Positions 1-6,869 of a DNA stretch of 19,861 nt are shown in pieces. Location of the stretch: contig CANNTZ010000045.1 in the NCBI GenBank assembly GCA_947522735.1, positions 1 through 19,861 of the forward strand, read 5' to 3'. The notes below the pieces were generated by a model that was not told the origin of the DNA, made no database searches, and saw only the letters and a program-made list of their open reading frames with translations. Position 1 is the stretch's first letter. Every line of letters begins with the position of its first letter. Both the position numbers and the translations under genes were made by a program. The stretch is from an uncultured Oscillospiraceae bacterium. Lineage in GTDB: Bacteria > Bacillota > Clostridia > Oscillospirales > Ruminococcaceae.

Positions 1-112
1 CTGCAATTTGGTGGGATACAGGAACCAACGGCTCTCTCCCTTCCCCGTAGACCCCGGCATATTGCCCTTCCATTGCGCAGTAGGTGTCATACGCCTGCCT
101 GATCAGTCCCAT
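1..112 (-). CDS. cas8c: Cas8c/Csd1, large subunit of type I-C Cascade (N-terminal fragment)
   Basis: Only the first 37 codons are inside the window; the rest runs off the left edge. The frame begins with ATG at 112, directly after the TGA of cas5c, and a GGGGAGG ribosome binding site lies within the last codons of cas5c, so translation is probably coupled. The visible peptide starts MGLIRQAYDTYC and contains EPLVPVSHQIA, which resembles the N-terminal Csd1 block (EPLxPVxHxI) and fits its usual place after cas5 in type I-C operons. Family knowledge: Cas8c is the large subunit that recognises the PAM and holds the non-target strand in the I-C surveillance complex. The assignment rests on a short peptide plus strong gene order. 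The signature residues of the rest of the protein cannot be examined here. Confidence 0.82.
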   Translation of the reverse strand, partial: MGLIRQAYDTYCAMEGQYAGVYGEGREPLVPVSHQIA

Positions 113-844
113 TCACTCCACCTCCCCAAATTCCTTCAGCCCGATAAAGCTGCCCGTGTCAGAGGAAAAAACCTTCATGGGCATCTCCCTCAGAGGCTTC
201 TGCCCCGGACATTCCTCCGGCGGAAGAAAATGAATGACGCCGTTTTTCATGACCGGATACCAAAAACGCGCGGTCATCCGTCCGCGGGTCTCCTCGGAGT
301 AGGCCTCATCCGGATAGGTTATGCCGTGGTACATCAGCCCGAAGCTCAGCTCCGACAGCGCATCATAGGCGCCCTCGCCGCTTCCGAACGCACAGGGCTC
401 CACATAGCCCTGACATTCTCTGGTGCCCAGAAAAACGTCCCGCCGTCCGCCTTTTTCGATCATCCGGCGGGCAATGCAGTGGTGCTTGTTTTCGTTTCTG
501 TCGCAGCTCAGCTCCGGACGGTTATCGTTCCATTCGAAGCAGGCCCGAACCTGATAACGGCAGTTTTTAAGATAGGTGTAGTAGGCCAGCTCGTTGCCTC
601 CGCCATATCTGATGGGGCGAATGCCCTTCACCTCGGTCTGAATCGGATTCATGACCCGCACATCCAGTATCCGCCAGATGAACGTGGGCTTCCAGTAGAC
701 GGAAGCCAAAACTCCTTTCAGCGCTTCATAGGTGGGAACCTGATAGCTGCATTTTTCGCCGCCCAGACGCATGATTGGGTCGGAGAAGAGCGCATAGTCT
801 CCGTATACCTCAAATTCTACGATATTGGGATACCTTGTTTTCAA
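113..844 (-). CDS. cas5c: Cas5c (Cas5d), type I-C crRNA-processing endoribonuclease and Cascade subunit
   Basis: A 243-residue protein of normal family length. In type I-C systems this Cas5 variant replaces Cas6: it cuts the pre-crRNA repeat and then caps the 5' handle in the complex. The N-terminal RAMP region (EFEVYGDYALFSDP), the glycine-rich GGRRDVFLGTRECQGYV block and the C-terminal half all match Bacillus halodurans Cas5d as I remember it. The catalytic residues described there (Tyr46, Lys116, His117) correspond by position to Tyr50, Lys120 and His121 here, so nuclease activity is expected. The start is a TTG at 844, chosen because a GGAGG site sits 8 bases upstream, inside the end of cas3. 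Only 3 bases separate it from the cas3 stop. The reading is firm; the start codon is slightly less so. Confidence 0.95.
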   Translation of the reverse strand: MKTRYPNIVEFEVYGDYALFSDPIMRLGGEKCSYQVPTYEALKGVLASVYWKPTFIWRILDVRVMNPIQTEVKGIRPIRYGGGNELAYYTYLKNCRYQVRACFEWNDNRPELSCDRNENKHHCIARRMIEKGGRRDVFLGTRECQGYVEPCAFGSGEGAYDALSELSFGLMYHGITYPDEAYSEETRGRMTARFWYPVMKNGVIHFLPPEECPGQKPLREMPMKVFSSDTGSFIGLKEFGEVE

Positions 845-847
845 TAT

Positions 848-3268
848 CTACACCTCCTGAAAACCAAGCGTACCGGCCTCGAGTGAAAAGCCTGTATTTT
901 CGTTATAAAATCCGTCGGATAACAATTGAATACCACCGTCAAACAGGGCGGTCACGGCGCCAAGGGCCTGAAGCTGCTCCTGCTGGTGGCGATAGACGCT
1001 GACGCAATAGCCCTTTGCCTCGCGGATGCAGCGGTCGATTGTCGTCCAGTCCCTTTGTCCATAATTCCGAGAAGCGGCAAGCAGCGCGCCTTGAAGCTCG
1101 CGTCCTTTTCCGTATGGCACAAGCAACGAGACCGTATCCTCATCAAACACCCGGAACAGACTGCCTGCCAGACAAAACGCCTGACGCAAAAAGTAGCGTC
1201 CGGCCTGCTCGCAATTGGCGTCCGCGTATCGGGGGTTGTCCGCCAAAAGATGATAGATAGAGCCGTGCTCCAGCGTCTGGTCATCCTGAAAGCCGCGCTC
1301 CATTTCCGCATATAACCGGCGATAGTAAAACCCGATGGCTTCTCCGGAAGAAAGATCCCTCCGAAATTTCTCCGGCTCACGAGAAAAGGCGGTCAAAAGA
1401 GCGGCGGTCGCATTCTGCCCACGAATAATGTCATCCAGACGGCACAGCTTTTCATCGGTGCAGCGCACAATGCGGACAGGAGCGGGCACGGCCTGTTCGG
1501 CATGCCTATTGCAGCGGCCCGCCGCCTGCACGACGCTATCCATTCCGGCGGAAAACCGGATGACCTGCTGGAAGGAAATATCCACACCCGCCTCGATTAC
1601 CTGCGTGGATACACAGACGACCCTTGGTCCGGCGGCGGAAGGGCTGTCCAGCGCCGCCTGTAGCGTCCGCAAAATCTGCCTGCGGTGCTCGACGCACATT
1701 GCAGCGGACAGATGAAAGCACAGGCAGTCCTCGGCCTGTAGCTGCTCAAACAAAAACGCCGCCTCCTTTTTCGTGTTGCACACGACCAGCAGGCTGCCGC
1801 ACTGCTCCAATGCCTGCACGACGATTTGCGGGAGCTCCTCCAGTCTGGCACATCCCGCGTTTTGGATATCCGTGCGCTTGAAAACATCCCACAGCCACTT
1901 TTGCTGCGGAACAAGCTCCGTGGGCTCCTTACACAGCGGGTGATGGGCCGCGTTCAGATCAGGCTGGGTCGCGGAGCATAATACGACCGTGGCGCCGCAG
2001 ACCTCAGAAAGAAAGTTGACGGCCAGATCAAACAGAGTCAGCATTTTGCCGGGAACGGTCTGCACCTCGTCAATGACAATGACGCTGCCGCACAGGGCGT
2101 GGAATCTGCGGATTGCACTGGTTTTTCCGCTGAAGCATGTGTTCAGCAGCTGAACAAGCGTGGTGATTACGACGGGAGCGGCCCAAGAAGCGGTCAGCAG
2201 CTCCAATTCCTGTAGACGCTCGGGCGTTTCCTCCGGCTCGACAAGATTGGAGTGATGCTCCAAAATCAGCGCATCATCTCCCACAAAGCGGCGGATAATC
2301 TGGGCGTTTTGATCTATGATGGACAGCAGCGGCGCCGTGAAGATGATGCGGGAGCAATTGAATCGCGCGGCATACGCCAGCGCAAAGCGGAGGCCGGCAA
2401 GCGTTTTTCCGCCGCCCGTGGGGACATTCAGGCGGTAGATCCCGCCGGAATTGGCGGCTGCTGCGGCCGCTGCGGCGCAGGCGTCGGAGATGTGCCGTCG
2501 CGCGCGGTCGATGGGCCTTTCCCGAGGGAGCCCTGAGAGCCTTTTCTCCATGAAGGCCAGCCGTTCCTCCCAGATCGGCCGCATATCCGCCGGAAATTGA
2601 GGAATGCTCAGTCCGGCCATAAAGGACGCGGTATCCGCACGATCCCCCTCGATCACAGCAGACAGGAGCATTCGTGCAAGAAGCCCAATATAGAACGCGG
2701 TCTCCCGATTCGCCTCGTTTCCGTCCGCTTGGGTGGAAAGCGCAGACAGCCGGTTCAGCATCGCGGTCATCTCCTGAACAGCGGCCTGAAACAAGCCGTC
2801 CAATTCTTCTATGCCGGCGCATTGCTCCAAAAAGTTTCGGATTGACTCGTCGTAGAAGATCCCCTCCCCGGCCTGACGGCGGAAAAAGCCGCTGCGCCGC
2901 TGTGAATCCACGCAGTCAAACAAGCCATGGTGCGAGCCGACGGCAAAGGCCAGCAATTCTGCCGCGACATCGGAATATGAGAACTCCTCCCCGGCACCGG
3001 CGCAGTGCCATCGCTCCAAGAGGAAGCGAACACCTGCAAAGGTGTGGTTGACGCTGCCGCGGACGGCGTTTTTGCCGCTCACGGCCTTAGACAGATATTG
3101 CGCGTACTCATCCTTGTTCTTTCCGGCGTCATGCAGCAGGCCGGCAAGATAGGCGCTTTTTTCCAGACCAATCGAGCTTAGCGTGTTTGCAGCAAGCGCC
3201 GCTGTGCCCCGGCAATGCTCCCGAACGGTTTGACGCTCTCCGGTTTCGCGGATATGAGCAGGGTACAT
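848..3268 (-). CDS. cas3: Cas3 nuclease-helicase, type I-C
   Basis: An 806-residue fused HD nuclease and superfamily 2 helicase, the effector that is recruited to Cascade-bound DNA and degrades it. The HD domain carries His18, His46-Asp47 in LLHDAGK, His75 and His113-His114. The helicase part shows Walker A (VPTGGGKT, about residues 282-289), the DEVQ box near 400 in VIVIDEVQ, and SAT near 430 in VLCSATQP; a later AGRCNRH segment is the motif VI arginine region. The open frame extends 16 codons further upstream to an ATG at 3316, but that ATG lies inside the -10 box of the promoter, and the conserved family start (M-Y-x-A-H-I-R) is at 3268, so the shorter start is used. The Shine-Dalgarno for this start is weak. 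First gene of the operon; cas5c follows after 3 bases. Confidence 0.95.
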   Translation of the reverse strand: MYPAHIRETGERQTVREHCRGTAALAANTLSSIGLEKSAYLAGLLHDAGKNKDEYAQYLSKAVSGKNAVRGSVNHTFAGVRFLLERWHCAGAGEEFSYSDVAAELLAFAVGSHHGLFDCVDSQRRSGFFRRQAGEGIFYDESIRNFLEQCAGIEELDGLFQAAVQEMTAMLNRLSALSTQADGNEANRETAFYIGLLARMLLSAVIEGDRADTASFMAGLSIPQFPADMRPIWEERLAFMEKRLSGLPRERPIDRARRHISDACAAAAAAAANSGGIYRLNVPTGGGKTLAGLRFALAYAARFNCSRIIFTAPLLSIIDQNAQIIRRFVGDDALILEHHSNLVEPEETPERLQELELLTASWAAPVVITTLVQLLNTCFSGKTSAIRRFHALCGSVIVIDEVQTVPGKMLTLFDLAVNFLSEVCGATVVLCSATQPDLNAAHHPLCKEPTELVPQQKWLWDVFKRTDIQNAGCARLEELPQIVVQALEQCGSLLVVCNTKKEAAFLFEQLQAEDCLCFHLSAAMCVEHRRQILRTLQAALDSPSAAGPRVVCVSTQVIEAGVDISFQQVIRFSAGMDSVVQAAGRCNRHAEQAVPAPVRIVRCTDEKLCRLDDIIRGQNATAALLTAFSREPEKFRRDLSSGEAIGFYYRRLYAEMERGFQDDQTLEHGSIYHLLADNPRYADANCEQAGRYFLRQAFCLAGSLFRVFDEDTVSLLVPYGKGRELQGALLAASRNYGQRDWTTIDRCIREAKGYCVSVYRHQQEQLQALGAVTALFDGGIQLLSDGFYNENTGFSLEAGTLGFQEV

Positions 3269-3304
3269 GGAGATCACATCCCGATGTATACATTTAATAG
3301 TTTT

Positions 3305-3333
3305 ATCATAGCACATTTGTTTGCTTTTGTAAA
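3305..3333 (-). promoter_or_regulatory. Promoter of the cas3-cas5c-cas8c operon
   Basis: Reading on the minus strand, TTTACA (3333-3328) is separated by 17 bases from TATGAT (3310-3305), and a TG one base before the -10 makes it an extended -10 element. Transcription would start near 3298, giving a leader of about 30 bases before the cas3 ATG at 3268. Confidence 0.75.
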
Positions 3334-3389
3334 TGCACTCCGCAATAAGGGAGCAGACAAAAAAAATCGACTTCCTTTATGCATTGTGT

Positions 3390-3402
3390 CACATCGTATG
3401 TG
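3390..3402. promoter_or_regulatory. Possible operator upstream of the cas promoter
   Basis: CACAT-CGT-ATGTG is a short inverted repeat, and the 7-mer TGTGTCA occurs twice with a 14-base period (3385-3391 and 3399-3405). It sits about 57 bases upstream of the cas -35 box. It could bind a regulator, but a site this short may be chance. Confidence 0.2.
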
Positions 3403-3454
3403 TCAGGCCATGCCCGGGGATTGAATCGGCAAGATTGGTTTGTGCCGAAAAAAG

Positions 3455-3559
3455 TCAAGTCAGCGCCCCTGCAAAAATGACCGCTTCGGCTCCTCGGGCC
3501 ATATTATGGCGTGCCTCCTCTGCTTTTTGCAGGAGCTCGGTGAAAAAACCTCCTTGCCT
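3455..3559 (-). pseudogene. Possible small gene remnant between hsp20 and cas3
   Basis: The 3317-3565 interval has no convincing gene. One minus-strand frame is open for 34 codons and reads like protein (FFTELLQKAEEARHNMARGA, ending AGALT). An AAGGAGG sequence precedes it but there is no start codon at the right distance; the only ATG lies mid-frame at 3500 and would encode about 15 residues. It may be the decayed start of a gene or a chance frame. No family was recognised. Confidence 0.2.
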
Positions 3560-3565
3560 TCACAC

Positions 3566-3600
3566 AAAAAAGCTGCCGCCTGCGCAATGCAGACGGCAGC
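3566..3600 (-). terminator. Rho-independent terminator of hsp20
   Basis: On the minus strand a 12-pair stem with one mismatch (GCTGCCG...CGGCAGC outer arms, GCATTGC-type loop) is followed by six T residues. It lies 15 bases past the hsp20 stop and separates hsp20 from the cas operon. Confidence 0.9.
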
Positions 3601-3615
3601 CTGATTAAACAGGAA

Positions 3616-4050
3616 TTATTCGATGGCGACCTTACTGCCCGAGGACAGCCTCTTAGGATCGTGCTTCGGAACCAGAATGGTGAGAACACCGGACTCATAC
3701 CTTGCCTTGATATCCTCCGGCTTTACATCGCCGACATAGAAGCTGCGGGAGCAAGCGCCCGCATAACGCTCCTGACGCAGGATACGGCCTTTTTTGTCCT
3801 CCTCGTCCTTGTCCAGGCCCTTTTCGGCACTGACGGTCAGATAACCGTCCTTGACGTCCACATGGATCTCATCCTTTGTAAAGCCGGGCAGATCCACGGC
3901 GAATCGATAGCTCTTGGCATCATCCGTCTCGCGGATATCGGTCTTCATCAGGTTCCTGCCGTTCTTGCCGAACAGCGGGTCGCGGCCGCCAAAGAAACCG
4001 GCGCCAAAGAAATCATCCAACATATTTTCACCATAAACACTGGGTAACAT
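3616..4050 (-). CDS. Hsp20/alpha-crystallin-family small heat-shock protein
   Basis: A 144-residue cytoplasmic holdase-type chaperone that binds unfolding proteins without ATP. The first 35 residues form a glycine/phenylalanine-rich arm (LDDFFGAGFFGG), followed by the alpha-crystallin domain from about residue 36 to 130, with AVDLPGFTKDEIHVDV and the family-typical ESGVLTILVPK near the end. A short tail follows. The frame is open upstream to 4116, but the ATG at 4050 is preceded by a clear GGAGG nine bases away and begins at the conserved MLPSVYG-like N-terminus, so it is taken as the start. It lies downstream of the HdeD-type gene on the same strand and has a terminator directly behind it. 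A promoter of its own is uncertain (see the element at 4076-4123). Confidence 0.93.
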   Translation of the reverse strand: MLPSVYGENMLDDFFGAGFFGGRDPLFGKNGRNLMKTDIRETDDAKSYRFAVDLPGFTKDEIHVDVKDGYLTVSAEKGLDKDEEDKKGRILRQERYAGACSRSFYVGDVKPEDIKARYESGVLTILVPKHDPKRLSSGSKVAIE

Positions 4051-4075
4051 AATACATTCCTCCGATTGTTTTTTT

Positions 4076-4123
4076 ATTATAAAAGCTCTGCGGCACGGCT
4101 TGCCGCGCCAAAGCATTGCTTTG
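4076..4123 (-). promoter_or_regulatory. Leader region of hsp20: -10-like box and two inverted repeats
   Basis: A TATAAT sits at 4081-4076 on the minus strand, about 25 bases before the hsp20 start codon, but no good -35 is found 16-18 bases upstream. Where the -35 should be lies GCGGCA-AGCCG-TGCCGC (4106-4090), and just beyond it CAAAGC-AAT-GCTTTG (4123-4109). The pair could be operators, or weak attenuator hairpins after the upstream gene; no CIRCE element is visible. Confidence 0.4.
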
Positions 4124-4130
4124 CGGAAAA

Positions 4131-4664
4131 TTATTTCGCCCTTGGGATGCAGGCATAGACAATGGAATTGACGCCTTCAAGCAGGAACACAAGACCCACC
4201 GTCACGCCGAGCGCCGCCACGCTGACCCACGGATCCATCATACAGACGAAGCCTGCTGCCATCAATATAATCCCGATGGCCAAAACCCATCCCCAGGCGC
4301 GAACACCGAGCGCTTTCAGGTCAAAGGCGCTGACAAACCGCGAAATGCCGGAAAACAAAAGCCAGATCGTAAACAAAAACGGTAACGACAGCATTGTGAA
4401 CCACCGGTTAAACAGCAGGAACAGCGACAGGATCACGGTGAGTATGCCGTCAAGCAGCAGCCACCCGGAGCCCAAAAGCAAGCCTCTGGTCTTTGCAAAT
4501 ACGGCTATTTCGATCACGCCGGAGGCCAGCATGAATATTCCGGCCATCAAGCCCGCGGTCATCGCTGCAACGTCCTGATTGCACAGGCAGTAGACACCCG
4601 AGATTATCAGAAGCACGCCGGACACAATATTTAAAGCCCTCATGGATTTGGATGTCATAATCAT
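4131..4664 (-). CDS. HdeD/DUF308-family six-helix membrane protein
   Basis: A 177-residue integral membrane protein with six hydrophobic segments and short loops, the layout of the HdeD (DUF308) family. In E. coli HdeD is tied to acid resistance at high cell density; the biochemical role is unknown and should not be assumed here. Small glycine-rich repeats within the helices (LLIISGV, MLASGVIEI, LLFSGISR) reflect the family's internal duplication. The open frame begins at a GTG at 4670, but AAGGCGG covers that GTG, so the ATG at 4664 five bases later is the better start. The gene diverges from the CdaR/PucR-type regulator and has its own promoter at 4714-4742. hsp20 follows in the same direction after 80 bases, and the pair may be partly co-transcribed. 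Confidence 0.85.
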   Translation of the reverse strand: MIMTSKSMRALNIVSGVLLIISGVYCLCNQDVAAMTAGLMAGIFMLASGVIEIAVFAKTRGLLLGSGWLLLDGILTVILSLFLLFNRWFTMLSLPFLFTIWLLFSGISRFVSAFDLKALGVRAWGWVLAIGIILMAAGFVCMMDPWVSVAALGVTVGLVFLLEGVNSIVYACIPRAK

Positions 4665-4713
4665 CTGCACCGCCTTTCCGACTACCCTTTGTCCTCTTTT
4701 GTTTTCTGTCTAC

Positions 4714-4742
4714 ATTTTAACCCTTTTCTCTTGAAATGACAA
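4714..4742 (-). promoter_or_regulatory. Promoter of the HdeD-type gene
   Basis: On the minus strand TTGTCA (4742-4737), a 17-base spacer, and TAAAAT (4719-4714). Start of transcription would be near 4707, about 43 bases before the ATG. Its -35 directly abuts the -35 of the divergent promoter. Confidence 0.65.
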
Positions 4743-4759
4743 CGGGCTTGCAGTATAAT
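4731..4759 (+). promoter_or_regulatory. Promoter of the CdaR/PucR-type regulator operon
   Basis: TTGAAA (4731-4736), 17 bases, then a perfect TATAAT (4754-4759). Transcription would begin near 4766. This rules out the ATG at 4736, which lies in the -35 box, as a start codon. Confidence 0.8.
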
Positions 4760-4807
4760 AATATTCAAAGCACTTGTGCTGTCTGCACAAATGAAAAGGA
4801 GATGAAG

Positions 4808-6055
4808 ATGAAAAAAACAAGCTGGAAGAACGGCGGCGCCGGCGCGCTTTTGGCTGAATTTTTTGCCCGCGACGATTTGAAGGCTCTAACTGCCGAGGCC
4901 GGGGCGTTGCTTGAATGTCCGCTTCTTGTGTTGGACGACGCCTTTCATGTTTCGTCCCATTACAAGCCGCTCGGCTTTTCCGATCAGCTTTTTCAGGGCA
5001 CCGTCAATCATGGCGTGATCCCCTACGAGGCCGGGGCGGTAATCAGCAAAAGCGAGGCGCTTTCTGCCGGGAAGGCGGATTATGTAAGGCTTGAAGGCAG
5101 CGCTTATCTCCGTCGCTTTGCGCCGCTTATAAGCTCCGGCGTCCGTCTCGGTTATCTCATATGCGTAGACACCGACGGACATCTGCAAAAAATCCCGCAG
5201 GAAATCTGGGACACGGTTGAACGAATACTGGCAAAGCAAGCCTTCATCGAAGCAAGCCGGCAGGACAAGCCCTTTGAAACCGCAGAGGATATCCTGATGC
5301 ATCTGCTGGACGGAGGCTTTTCCTCGGCGCCGTATTTTCGGCTTCAGATATCCGGAACCTATCTTGCGGACCTTCATCCGTCCGGCTTTGCGTTGCTTGA
5401 TCTGACCGCCTATCACAGCGAGTATCTCGGAAAACGGCGTCTCGAAAACGAGCTTGCGTCCCGCTTTCCGTATTCCCATTCATTTTTCTATCGAGGCGAT
5501 GTATTTCTGTTTTTGCACGGAAAGGAGGCCTGTAGCAGCTTTTCCGCTCTGGCCGGGGAATTTCGGTTGAAGGTGATCGTCTCGAACGGGCTTGACGATC
5601 TGTTTGAGCTGCCTGCTCTTTACCGCACCGCGCGCGAGGCGCTGGAGCTGATGCTGGACAGCCGCTTCCACAGTGAAAACGTCTGTACAGTGGAGCAGCT
5701 GCGAACCCCGCTGTTGTTGAAAAATCTGGATGGGCGCAGCGATCTCATCGCAAAGGAGCTCCGCGCGCTCGCCGCGCATGACAGAAAAATGGACACCCAA
5801 TATTGTGAAACGCTATATTACTATTTGATTTGCAGCCGTTCGCTAAAAAAAACCTGCGACGCCCTTTTCACACATCGAAATACCGTGCTTTACCGCATAC
5901 GCAGAATGCTGGACGATTTCGCGATCCCGCTTGATGAGCCGGCCATGCACACCGAGCTGCTGCTCGGGGTGTCCCTGCTCCTTTTTGAAGACAAGGGGCC
6001 TGATTTCTTCCTGCACGCCGCGCCACAAGGCGAGAGAGAGGAGCAAACACCATGA
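4808..6055 (+). CDS. CdaR/PucR-family transcriptional regulator
   Basis: A 415-residue cytoplasmic regulator. The last 80 residues hold the PucR C-terminal helix-turn-helix, with SLKKTCDALFTHRNTVLYRI near residues 345-365. The middle part (about 180-290) resembles the degenerate GGDEF-like domain of CdaR-type proteins, including DDLFELPALYRTAREALEL. The N-terminal 150 residues look like a small-molecule sensing domain that I cannot name. Members of this family usually activate genes for uptake or breakdown of a compound; the ligand here is unknown. The start was set at the ATG at 4808 because AGGAG lies 6 bases upstream; an ATG at 4802 is too close to that site. The stop overlaps the start of the DUF1003 gene (ATGA), so the two are translationally coupled. 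The divergent HdeD-type gene is a plausible target. Confidence 0.85.
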   Translation: MKKTSWKNGGAGALLAEFFARDDLKALTAEAGALLECPLLVLDDAFHVSSHYKPLGFSDQLFQGTVNHGVIPYEAGAVISKSEALSAGKADYVRLEGSAYLRRFAPLISSGVRLGYLICVDTDGHLQKIPQEIWDTVERILAKQAFIEASRQDKPFETAEDILMHLLDGGFSSAPYFRLQISGTYLADLHPSGFALLDLTAYHSEYLGKRRLENELASRFPYSHSFFYRGDVFLFLHGKEACSSFSALAGEFRLKVIVSNGLDDLFELPALYRTAREALELMLDSRFHSENVCTVEQLRTPLLLKNLDGRSDLIAKELRALAAHDRKMDTQYCETLYYYLICSRSLKKTCDALFTHRNTVLYRIRRMLDDFAIPLDEPAMHTELLLGVSLLLFEDKGPDFFLHAAPQGEREEQTP

Positions 6056-6564
6056 AAGAAAACCGAAAGCTGTTAAAAGAGGTTCTTGACGATATTCACC
6101 ACGACATGACCGATGAGGAGGTGCTGAGGCTGCTGGCGAACAGCAAGATTTCAATACGTCCCGAAAACGGAAAGGAAAAATATACACTCGGACAGCGCGC
6201 TGCCGATGCCATTGCAAAATTTGCCGGAAGCTGGGCGTTCATTTTTTCCTTTACAGGCGTTTTGTTCCTCTGGATGGTCATAAACGTCATATTGGCAACA
6301 ACCGCCTTTGACCCGTATCCGTTCATTCTGCTGAATTTGGTGTTGTCCTGTGTTGCCGCAATTCAGGCCCCGCTTATAATGATGAGCCAGAACCGTCAGG
6401 AGGAAAAGGATCGCCGCAGAGCGGAAAACGACTATAAGGTCAACCTGAAAACCGAGATCATGATCGAGGATCTTTATGATAAGGTCAATGCCATTCTCGC
6501 CAAGCAGTCGGCTCTGGAAAAACGGCTGTCGGCGGAGGATAAAAAATCCGCGGAAAACCGGTGA
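6052..6564 (+). CDS. DUF1003-family two-helix membrane protein
   Basis: A 170-residue protein matching the DUF1003 family: a charged cytoplasmic N-terminus, an LGQRAADAIAKFAGSWAFI entry motif around residues 46-64, two membrane helices at about 61-81 and 90-110, the IQAPLIMMSQNRQ motif at 104-116, and a charged, probably coiled-coil tail (residues 117-170). No function is established for the family; some members are linked to magnesium or envelope stress, which cannot be tested from the sequence. The ATG overlaps the stop of the preceding regulator by four bases, with GAGGAG upstream, so the two genes form an operon. The bidirectional terminator at 6717-6758 lies about 150 bases downstream. 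Confidence 0.88.
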   Translation: MKENRKLLKEVLDDIHHDMTDEEVLRLLANSKISIRPENGKEKYTLGQRAADAIAKFAGSWAFIFSFTGVLFLWMVINVILATTAFDPYPFILLNLVLSCVAAIQAPLIMMSQNRQEEKDRRRAENDYKVNLKTEIMIEDLYDKVNAILAKQSALEKRLSAEDKKSAENR

Positions 6565-6716
6565 CGTGCGATTAAAAATGCAGTAAAGCGATATGGCTCA
6601 CCCGTGTTAAAGCACAGCCGGGAAATCATCCGGAGAGCCGCTCTGCGTTTTCCACCTCTCCAACGCCTTGGCTGCAAGCCTCCCCGGCGCTCCGTTTTGT
6701 AACAGCGCGCCGACAG

Positions 6717-6758
6717 AAAAGCCCGGAGCGCTCAATTTCTGAGCACTCCGGGCTTTTG
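6717..6758. terminator. Bidirectional Rho-independent terminator between convergent genes
   Basis: AGCCCGGAG and CTCCGGGCT pair around a TCA/TGA inner stem and a 5-base loop, with AAAA before and TTTT after, so it works for both strands: the DUF1003 operon from the left and the GH20 gene from the right. The rest of the 305-base gap (6565-6869) shows no gene. Confidence 0.88.
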
Positions 6759-6869
6759 CGCGTTCCTCGCAGTCCGGCGCAGTCCCCTCAAGCACTATGC
6801 CGCGTCCGCTTCTCCGTTTTCCGACGCTCCCGGACAGCCGGAGCAGAACCTGAGGGTGTTTCATTGCGC

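Noticed and set aside
8..886. A 292-codon plus-strand frame at the left edge
   Set aside because: Antisense to cas5c, whose sequence and catalytic residues are clear.
1..3600. CRISPR array near the cas genes
   Set aside because: No regularly spaced 30-odd-base direct repeats are seen anywhere in the window; an array would lie beyond the left edge.
4736..4807. Upstream start of the CdaR/PucR-type regulator
   Set aside because: The ATG at 4736 lies in the -35 box; the transcript should begin near 4766, and AGGAG points to the ATG at 4808.
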